From an uncultured Lachnospiraceae bacterium (GTDB taxonomy: Bacteria; Bacillota; Clostridia; Lachnospirales; Lachnospiraceae): a stretch of DNA of 27,604 bases. This document shows, piece after piece, positions 7,985 through 14,484 of this stretch (position 1 is its first letter; each line of letters starts with the position of its first letter). The stretch is taken from contig CAJUCK010000001.1 of assembly GCA_910585395.1 (NCBI GenBank), forward strand, positions 64,225-91,828, given 5' to 3'. Below the pieces are notes generated by a model, which was not told where the DNA came from, did not search any database, and saw only the letters and a program-made list of their open reading frames with translations. Both the position numbers and the translations under genes were made by a program.

Positions 7985-10900
7985 ATGAAAAGAAAGAAAT
8001 TTACAGGGCTTATCTTGGCGTTGTCCCTGGCTGTCACCACAGCAGGTTCATCTGTGGTACCAGCAGCGGCACAAGAATGGAAAGGGGATCATGATACTTA
8101 TGCAGCTGTGCCGCAGAATGATGGCGATGTGAATGTACCAGGATTAGCGAAAGAAGCGACGGTGACGGGCAATTATAAAGGAGGATGGGGAGCAGTATTA
8201 GATAATGTGAAAGATGGAGATAAGAACACTGCCTGGAACGGCTGCAGAGACAGTGCAGAGGTTCCGCTGACAGAAAGTGACTGGATTCTTTATGAGTTTC
8301 CGGACAAATTAGAATTGACAGGGTCCAGTATTAGCTGGATGTCGGATGGAGGAGGCGTAGTTTTTCCCAAAAGCATAACCTTTGAGTATTATGATGCCAA
8401 GAGTGCAGCGTGGAAGGAAGCTGTACCAGAAGGAGAATGGACGTATGGAGGAGAAGAGAATACAGCAGACAACACTTACAATTTTCAAAAGATTATAACA
8501 GATAAAATAAAACTTGTGATAGAAAATGGCGTCAATAATGATAACAACATAGCAGCAGCCTATATTTTTGAATGGGCCTTAACTGGGAAAAAATGGGAGC
8601 CTGGTCTTGCAGATCTTCAGGCAGAGATTACAGATGCATTGTCTTATATGAATGAGGAAGAAAAATATACGGCAGCAACATTTTCAGCTTTTAAAACTGC
8701 GCTGGAAGCAGCACAAAAGGCAGCAAACGAAAGCCCGCAAAAAGAGGAAATTATGCTGCTTATTGAAAATTTGGGGCTTGCAATTCATGGATTAAAGCTT
8801 GCTCAGGTAGAAGCTGGCCCAGGTTTGACAGAAGAAAAAAAGGCATTGGCAGAAGAGCTGTCTGAGGCTGGAAAGCAAGTACAGGCAGAATTTACCACAG
8901 AGAGCTGGTCAGCCTTTGATCAGGCATATAGAACAGCGCTTGAAGTAAATGATAATCAGGCTTCCACCAAAGAACAGATAGATCAGGCATACAGTAATTT
9001 ACGTAATGCACTGCAGGGGCTGGTAAGGAAAGGCAGTCTGCAAGAATTGCAGATAGAGCTGCAGAAACTGGTTATGCCAGACAGAATTATGGGAAGCGAG
9101 ATTGTGCTTGCGCAGGAGAGTGAAAATAAATTTGCTTTAAGCTGGAAATCTGATAATGAGGCGATTAAGATTGAAAATGGAAAAGGAATTGTAACAAGGG
9201 GTGAAAAAGCAGTAACAGTTAAACTTACAGTGACGATTACAGGCACAGAGATTCTTACGCCAGACGAACCGCCTGCATCAGCCAGAAGAGAGTTCTTGAT
9301 ATTTGTTCCAGCGCTGTATCTGGCAAAGGAAGCAGCAGTAACTGGTTCCTATAAAGGCGGCTGGAATATGGGACTTGAATATGTCAAAGATGAAGATACT
9401 GCAACTGCCTGGAATGGCTGCAGGGATGATGGAAGCGCTGTCCTGGAAACAGACTGGATTCAATATGATTTTGAGGATAATCTGGAATTGACAGGATCTG
9501 TGATTCGATGGAAAGATGATGGAAGCGGGGTAGTAGTGCCCAGGAGTATAAGTTTCCAGTATTATGATTTAGACAGTGAAACCTGGAAAGAGGCTGTGCC
9601 GGCAGGGGAAGCATGGACTTATGTGGCGGAAACAGATAATGTCTATAATTTTGAAAAGATTGTGACTAATAAGATCAGACTTAACATAAATAATGGCCTA
9701 AACAGCGCTAATGCCACGACGGCGGCTTTTATTTATGAGTGGGCTCTGACCGGAAGAAAATTTAAGATAAGTCTTGAAGATCTTCAGGCTGCAATTGCAA
9801 ATGCACAGATCTATAAAAATGAAGAAGAGAAATATACAGCAGAGACATTTGCTGCATTCAAGACAGCGTTAGATGCTGCCGAAAAAGCAGTAGATGAAAA
9901 ACCATCCTTAATTCAGATAGGATTGCTGCTCACCAATTTGGAAACGGCAATTGATGGCTTGAAACTTGATCTGGTAGAGCCTGGACCAGGTCTGACAGAA
10001 GAAAAGAAAGTGCTGGCGCAGGAGCTCTCGACTGCTGGTAAAAAGATAAAGACAGATTACACGGCAGAGAGCTGGGCAGCCTTTGATCAAGCATATAAAG
10101 AGGCAATGGCGGTAAATGACGATGAAGCGTCCACGAAGGAACAGATAGACGCAGCACTTGCGAAATTACAGAGTTTAACTGGTGAATTAGTGCGGAAAGG
10201 AAGCTTAAAGGAATTACAGATAGAACTTCAAAAACTGACTATGCCAGATAGAATACTTGCAGATGAAATGCAGCTTGCAGCTAAGAGCCCGAATCAATTT
10301 GCTTTGAGCTGGAGCTCCGATCATGATGCAGTTAAGGTTGAAAATGGAAAAGCAATTATCACAAGAGGTGAAGAGGCAGCAGCAGTAAAACTTACTGTTA
10401 CAATCACAGGAAGAGAAAATAGTTCTCCAGATCAGCCGCCGTTGACCGCTGCCAGAGAATTTATAGTTATTGTTCCCGCTGTTTACCTTGCAAAGGAGGC
10501 AGTGGTGACAGGTTCCTATGAAGGCGCTGGAACACTGAAGTTAAACAATATTAAGGATGAAAATAACAGTACTGCCTGGAATGGATGGGGAAGAGGCGAT
10601 AGTACCCCAGACAGTGACTGGATACAGTATGACTTTTCTAATAAACTGGAATTGACTGGTTCTGTGATTCGCTGGAAACATGATGGAGAAGGAGTAGTTA
10701 TTCCAGAGAGCATAAGCTTCCAGTATTATGATGCAGAGAGCCAGACCTGGAAAGAAGCTGTTCCAGCAGGAGAAGACTGGACTTATGTTCCAGATGAAGA
10801 TAATAGTTATAAGTTTGAGAAAATTGTAACAGATAAGATAAAACTTATGATCAATAACGGTTCCAGCACAGAAGGTAAGAAACTAGGGGCTTTCATTTAT

Positions 10901-12028
10901 GAATGGGGACTGACAGGATACAAATGGAAACCTGCGCTGACAGATCTGCAGGCAGCCATCGCAGCGGCAAAAACTTATGATGCAGACCTTTATACAGAGG
11001 AAAGTTACAGCATATTGACACAGGCTGTCAATAGGGCAGAAACTGTAGTAAAGAAGCAGGACCCTGCACAAACAGAGATTACAGAGGCATTTAATGCACT
11101 GCAGGCGGCAATTCAGGCGCTGGAAGAAAAAGGAACGGAGCCAGGGCCAGGAACAGCAGATAAGACAAAACTTGCAGAAGCTATCAATGCCGCACCGAAA
11201 GAGGCGGACAAAGATAAGTACACAGAAGAAAGCTGGGCTATGTACAGCGAAGTCTATACACGTGTAATGGAAGTGAATAATAACGAAGAGGCGACGCAGG
11301 AACAGGTAAATCAGGCGGTAGAGGATTTACAGGCGGCGATTTTGGCGCTGGTGGAAAAAGGACCGCAAAATAAGCCGGCAGATTTTACGGCATTGAATAA
11401 AAATATTGAAAACGCCAGAAAGTATAAAGCAGCTGACTATACGGCAGCAAGTTATAACGCATTGAAAACCGTACTGGCAGAGGCAGAAGCTGTTGCAAAG
11501 AATGCGAATGCATCACAAAACGATATAGACGCAGTAAATACCAAGCTGACAAAGGCTGTACAAGGACTTGTAAAACTCAAAATCGTATCTGTGAAGAAGG
11601 TCACTCTGGGTGTGAAACAGACTTATTCAATAGCGAGAAAGAATTGTACCTACACAACTTCTAATAAGAAAACAGCAGCAGTAAATGCCAAAGGTGTGGT
11701 GACTGCCAAGAGAACAGGAAAAGTAACTGTCAAAGCAATAGGAAGCGACGGAAAAGTAAAGGTATATAATATTACAGTTAAAAAAGCGCCTGGTAAAATT
11801 ACCAAAGTTACTCCTTCTAAAAAGACTTTAAAGAAGGGCAAAAAAGTTACCCTCAAAGTAAAATTACCAAAGGGAACAGCGGCCAAAATTACTTTTAAGT
11901 CCAATAAACCCAAGATAGCGTCCGTAAATACCAAGGGCGTGGTAAAGGCAAAGAAGAAAGGGACAGCTAAAATTACAGTCAAAACGCATAATGGCAAGAA
12001 AAAAGTTGTGACGATCAGAGTAAAATAA
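7985..12028 (+). CDS. Exported triple-repeat discoidin/FIVAR/Big_2 surface protein
   Basis: The 1347-residue protein has a clear signal peptide (K-R-K-K, hydrophobic core, cut near A-A-A-Q at ~30). Three tandem units begin at residues 55, 447 and 836 (A-K-E-A-x-V-T-G-x-Y). Each starts with a ~150-residue discoidin-like domain carrying T-A-W-N-G and S-D-W-I-Q-Y-D-F, followed by FIVAR-type helical modules. Units 1 and 2 then have an atrophied Ig domain (K-L-T-V-T-I-T-G). Unit 3 runs into more FIVAR modules, then two Big_2 domains (~1199-1347) very rich in lysine. No catalytic domain or LPXTG is visible; the basic tail may bind wall polymers. Similar discoidin and FIVAR modules occur at the end of the GH127 enzyme upstream, suggesting that both act on or bind related glycans. 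The ribosome site AAGGAAGGG precedes the ATG. Confidence 0.88.
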   Translation: MKRKKFTGLILALSLAVTTAGSSVVPAAAQEWKGDHDTYAAVPQNDGDVNVPGLAKEATVTGNYKGGWGAVLDNVKDGDKNTAWNGCRDSAEVPLTESDWILYEFPDKLELTGSSISWMSDGGGVVFPKSITFEYYDAKSAAWKEAVPEGEWTYGGEENTADNTYNFQKIITDKIKLVIENGVNNDNNIAAAYIFEWALTGKKWEPGLADLQAEITDALSYMNEEEKYTAATFSAFKTALEAAQKAANESPQKEEIMLLIENLGLAIHGLKLAQVEAGPGLTEEKKALAEELSEAGKQVQAEFTTESWSAFDQAYRTALEVNDNQASTKEQIDQAYSNLRNALQGLVRKGSLQELQIELQKLVMPDRIMGSEIVLAQESENKFALSWKSDNEAIKIENGKGIVTRGEKAVTVKLTVTITGTEILTPDEPPASARREFLIFVPALYLAKEAAVTGSYKGGWNMGLEYVKDEDTATAWNGCRDDGSAVLETDWIQYDFEDNLELTGSVIRWKDDGSGVVVPRSISFQYYDLDSETWKEAVPAGEAWTYVAETDNVYNFEKIVTNKIRLNINNGLNSANATTAAFIYEWALTGRKFKISLEDLQAAIANAQIYKNEEEKYTAETFAAFKTALDAAEKAVDEKPSLIQIGLLLTNLETAIDGLKLDLVEPGPGLTEEKKVLAQELSTAGKKIKTDYTAESWAAFDQAYKEAMAVNDDEASTKEQIDAALAKLQSLTGELVRKGSLKELQIELQKLTMPDRILADEMQLAAKSPNQFALSWSSDHDAVKVENGKAIITRGEEAAAVKLTVTITGRENSSPDQPPLTAAREFIVIVPAVYLAKEAVVTGSYEGAGTLKLNNIKDENNSTAWNGWGRGDSTPDSDWIQYDFSNKLELTGSVIRWKHDGEGVVIPESISFQYYDAESQTWKEAVPAGEDWTYVPDEDNSYKFEKIVTDKIKLMINNGSSTEGKKLGAFIYEWGLTGYKWKPALTDLQAAIAAAKTYDADLYTEESYSILTQAVNRAETVVKKQDPAQTEITEAFNALQAAIQALEEKGTEPGPGTADKTKLAEAINAAPKEADKDKYTEESWAMYSEVYTRVMEVNNNEEATQEQVNQAVEDLQAAILALVEKGPQNKPADFTALNKNIENARKYKAADYTAASYNALKTVLAEAEAVAKNANASQNDIDAVNTKLTKAVQGLVKLKIVSVKKVTLGVKQTYSIARKNCTYTTSNKKTAAVNAKGVVTAKRTGKVTVKAIGSDGKVKVYNITVKKAPGKITKVTPSKKTLKKGKKVTLKVKLPKGTAAKITFKSNKPKIASVNTKGVVKAKKKGTAKITVKTHNGKKKVVTIRVK
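8147..10960 (+). repeat. Three in-frame tandem units of about 1.17 kb within the surface protein gene
   Basis: Unit starts are at 8147, 9323 and 10490, giving periods of 1176 and 1167 bases (392 and 389 codons). All units keep the landmarks A-K-E-A, T-A-W-N-G, W-I-x-Y-x-F, L-E-L-T-G-S and W-K-E-A-V-P. Units 1 and 2 are complete; unit 3 is complete only for the discoidin-like part. The copies are clearly diverged, so the duplication is not recent. Confidence 0.8.
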
Positions 12029-12042
12029 TCTGATAATTAGTA

Positions 12043-12082
12043 AAAGACCAGAAAAGGTTGAGAAACTTTTTCTGGTCTTTTT
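12043..12082 (+). terminator. Rho-independent terminator after the surface protein gene
   Basis: AAAGACCAGAAAAG (12043-12056) pairs with CTTTTTCTGGTCTTT (12066-12080), with one extra T, and ends in T's. It lies 15 bases after the stop codon, closing the surface-protein unit and insulating it from the defence locus. Confidence 0.88.
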
Positions 12083-12144
12083 ATGATATAGAAGATATCA
12101 TAGACTGCAAAAGGCGAAAACAACAATAAAAAATTAATGTAAAA

Positions 12145-12161
12145 TGTCGATTCTTGTCGAA
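12145..12161 (+). promoter_or_regulatory. Tandem Spo0A-box-like heptamers
   Basis: TGTCGAT (12145-12151) and TGTCGAA (12155-12161) lie in the same orientation with starts 10 bp apart. TGTCGAA is the exact core of the Spo0A binding box, and a 10-bp spacing matches tandem boxes bound by Spo0A dimers. They lie about 60-70 bp upstream of the predicted transcription start. Assignment rests on the motif alone. Confidence 0.4.
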
Positions 12162-12180
12162 AATATTAAAAAGTTTTTTG

Positions 12181-12209
12181 TTGTCTTCAAATGAGAAAAG
12201 TTATATAAT
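12181..12209 (+). promoter_or_regulatory. Sigma-A promoter of the defence locus
   Basis: TTGTCT (12181-12186) and a perfect TATAAT (12204-12209) are separated by 17 bases. This is the best promoter match I found in the window. Transcription would start near 12216 and read the leader ORF and the TPR gene. Confidence 0.65.
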
Positions 12210-12342
12210 GTTAATAATGACTAAAAGGATGACGCTTTGAGTATAAATATTATTCATGATATATGAAGAGTGTACAGAGATTTAGAGAATTATATGTGAA
12301 AATGTAACTATAAATCGGTTGCAGACAGCAAAGGAGGATAAA

Positions 12343-12381
12343 ATGGAACAAATGAAAGGGCATGCTTTACGAGTCACATAG
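12343..12381 (+). CDS. 12-residue leader ORF
   Basis: AAGGAGG (12331-12337) lies five bases before an ATG that opens a 12-codon frame, MEQMKGHALRVT, ending in TAG. The ribosome site is as good as that of any large gene here, so it is probably translated, but no family can be assigned to so short a peptide. It sits 50 bases before the TPR gene. It may be a regulatory leader peptide, or the preserved start of a lost gene. Confidence 0.35.
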   Translation: MEQMKGHALRVT

Positions 12382-12431
12382 GCATAATTAATTCATAATT
12401 AATAATAAACTGTATATGAGGAGAGTAGAGC

Positions 12432-13766
12432 ATGCAGAATAAGAGTATTTATATAAGATGTGTTAAAATTGTACATCACCCGGCCGAAGTTAGAATATAC
12501 CGTAAATTATCAGCTTTTTTCCGCTTTGTGGGAATTTTTGTATGTGAGAATTTGATTGGCGATGAATATGGAGACGAGGCAGATTGTGACTGCAGGATAG
12601 AAGAAGGGTCTGAGGACGGAAATGCATTCGAGGATAAAAATGAATTCCTGAAAAGCCAGGTGAAGTCAAAACTTGATGAAATGAGAGAGAAGTTTGGAGA
12701 GAAAAATTTTGAGATATTGACAGCAATTTGGGAGCTGTTCGAGGAACAAGATTTAATGCGTGCCAGTTATGCGGTTGATTATTTTTCCAACACAGGGCGG
12801 GAATATATTTATCAGCAGATGGAATCTGCTATGGGGGCTTTTGAAGAAGTCTTAAGACAGCTGGAAAAACTGGAAGAAGACAGAGAGACAGACGCACAGG
12901 GAAATGTATACCTCTGGATGGGAAAGGCAAACTGCCGCAGAAGGATTTATGAGCTTTATACTATTATCTGGAATGCGGTTGAGCGTAACGAATATCAGAA
13001 AGAAACAGAACACCATGATTTTTTAAAGAAATTGTATAGAGAACATCATATTGATATTGAAGATGTCTTTGAGGATATTCAGAAGGTCCTGAATGAAGAT
13101 CCTCAATTTTTTGCGGCCTACGCAGTCCGTGGCTTTGTAAAAGAAATCAATACCGATTATTTGCTGGATTCTGTGGAGGATATAAAGAAAGCCGTTTCTC
13201 TAATAGGAGATAAATCTTATACCAGCTATCTGCAGTATCGGATCGGCAGACATTATGAGAAAATCCGTCCTAATATGAGCCGGAAAATGGATTATTATAG
13301 GAAAGCAGCCATGTATGAAGAGGATAGGAAAAAATATATGGAAGCTATGAAACTGTGGGAATCTATATTAAATATATTAGAAAAGAAACAGAATTTATCA
13401 TCAATGCAGCCGATAGAATGCGCCTACCTGTATAAAGCTTATCGTAAAGTAGGAGGGATTTACAAGCAGGCAGGAGATTATGAAAAAGGGATCGATTATT
13501 TGAAAAAAGCAGAACAGGTTTTTGAGAATCATTACAATGAAGAGGAAGAAAAGGGATTTTATCCCTGGATGTTTGGAACCAGAGAAGTGCTGAGCGACGG
13601 GCAGAAGATGAAGAGCTGGCAGGTGTATAAAGAGGCAGCCAGGGAGAAGCTGCAGATTATAAAAGTCTATATAGCCATTGTGGATGCGAGCGCGCGTGCG
13701 AATATGCAGCAAGACCATGCATTATATGTGACGAAAATGCTGAGACAAGAGTGTGTAATAAAATAA
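12432..13766 (+). CDS. TPR-repeat protein upstream of RADAR genes
   Basis: This is a 444-residue protein without signal peptide or clear membrane segment, so cytoplasmic. Residues ~50-70 are strongly acidic. The rest is helical, with at least one good tetratricopeptide unit at ~332-365 (Y-x-K-V-G-x-I-Y-x-x-A-G-D-Y-E-K-A/G-I-x-Y-L-K-K-A) and weaker helical pairs before it. TPRs mediate protein contacts. No enzyme motif was found. The start is supported by GAGGAGAG at 12418-12425. It is the first gene after the defence promoter and is followed after 110 bases by rdrA, with a terminator between. It is not a known RADAR component to me; it may be a sensor, adaptor or regulator for the system, or an unrelated neighbour. 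Confidence 0.75.
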   Translation: MQNKSIYIRCVKIVHHPAEVRIYRKLSAFFRFVGIFVCENLIGDEYGDEADCDCRIEEGSEDGNAFEDKNEFLKSQVKSKLDEMREKFGEKNFEILTAIWELFEEQDLMRASYAVDYFSNTGREYIYQQMESAMGAFEEVLRQLEKLEEDRETDAQGNVYLWMGKANCRRRIYELYTIIWNAVERNEYQKETEHHDFLKKLYREHHIDIEDVFEDIQKVLNEDPQFFAAYAVRGFVKEINTDYLLDSVEDIKKAVSLIGDKSYTSYLQYRIGRHYEKIRPNMSRKMDYYRKAAMYEEDRKKYMEAMKLWESILNILEKKQNLSSMQPIECAYLYKAYRKVGGIYKQAGDYEKGIDYLKKAEQVFENHYNEEEEKGFYPWMFGTREVLSDGQKMKSWQVYKEAAREKLQIIKVYIAIVDASARANMQQDHALYVTKMLRQECVIK

Positions 13767-13797
13767 GGGGATAATGAGGGGAAAACAGCGGGGACAG

Positions 13798-13850
13798 ATG
13801 ATATTTAAAGACTCAGACAGTGTACTGCAGTTTTTAAATATCATTTTTTT
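13798..13850 (+). terminator. Terminator or attenuator between the TPR gene and rdrA
   Basis: ATGATATTTAAA (13798-13809) pairs perfectly with TTTAAATATCAT (13833-13844), followed by six T's (13845-13850). The loop contains a small CAGT-GT-ACTG hairpin. The stem is A+T-rich but 12 bp long. It should cut read-through from the TPR gene into rdrA, either making two units or setting the level of the RADAR proteins. Confidence 0.7.
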
Positions 13851-13876
13851 ATAAATTTATATGAGGAGAATGAAAA

Positions 13877-14401
13877 ATGATAGAGAATAATAAGGAAAAT
13901 ATGTCGCTTGTGGATAAAGTAAATTTGCATATTGACAGTACAGGGCCGCATTACGAGCATATCAGTGAATTTCAAACATCTTTTTTTAAATCTGTCTATA
14001 AGAGGGCCTTTCTGCAAGTAGATGAAATTATCGGCAATTTCAAACAAGATAGCAGAAATGGAGCAGGACGGTATAGTCTTTCATATTATGCCGACAGCAG
14101 ATCGGGGGTTGGCAAAGGCTTTGACAGGTTCTGTAATATTATTACTTTTGCCGGCAAGAGGGGATCGGGAAAAACCTCTGCGATGCTGTCATTCATGGAT
14201 TCGTTAAAACATTATTATGGCTATCGGAAAACGCATGACAATGATTTGTTCTACCTGTTTAAAAGTGTGGAAAATCCGTTGTTTACCTGTCTGGACTGTA
14301 TTGACGGTTCCCTTCTGGAACATGGAGAAGATATTTTTAAAGTGGTTCTTGCACAGATATATCAAAAATTTATGGATCTTGACGAAGTGGGGGTATCATA
14401 A
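13877..14401 (+). CDS. rdrA: RdrA N-terminal fragment with Walker A
   Basis: The 174-codon upstream reading frame includes the start of the ATPase and the P-loop (F-A-G-K-R-G-S-G-K-T, Lys99). It continues to Q-I-Y-Q-K-F-M-D-L-D-E-V-G and then ends after two residues at TAA (14399-14401). Its ribosome site AGGAG is well placed eight bases before the ATG. No Walker B or sensor residues are present, so alone it should not hydrolyse ATP. It is best seen as the first part of rdrA, not a separate gene. Confidence 0.7.
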   Translation: MIENNKENMSLVDKVNLHIDSTGPHYEHISEFQTSFFKSVYKRAFLQVDEIIGNFKQDSRNGAGRYSLSYYADSRSGVGKGFDRFCNIITFAGKRGSGKTSAMLSFMDSLKHYYGYRKTHDNDLFYLFKSVENPLFTCLDCIDGSLLEHGEDIFKVVLAQIYQKFMDLDEVGVS

Positions 14402-14484
14402 AGGGAGAAGACTTTGTCCTCAAAAAAAGAGAACTTCTCAAAAAGCTGGAAGAAATTTATGGTACAGTCTGTGATATTGAGAAT

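Larger units (their letters stand above)
12083..12431. other. Regulatory region and long leader of the defence locus
   Basis: This A+T-rich stretch between the terminator and the TPR gene contains paired Spo0A-like boxes (12145-12161), a consensus promoter (12181-12209), a short inverted repeat TTCAT-GATAT-ATGAA (12253-12267) and a 12-codon leader ORF (12343-12381). With transcription starting near 12216, the untranslated leader is about 215 bases, long for this window and room for post-transcriptional control. Confidence 0.6.

Noticed and set aside
7852..8094. An 80-codon open frame overlapping the start of the triple-repeat gene.
   Set aside because: It overlaps the signal peptide region of a clearly real gene in another frame and has no ribosome site.
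12432..12540. First ~35 residues of the TPR protein faintly resemble the H-P-x-E-x-R-I-x-K start of some glycosyltransferases.
   Set aside because: The match is short, no sugar-binding domain follows, and the rest is helical TPR sequence.
14422..14428. A run of seven A's as the cause of the rdrA frameshift.
   Set aside because: The upstream frame already stops at 14399-14401, so a change at the A run could not join the two halves.
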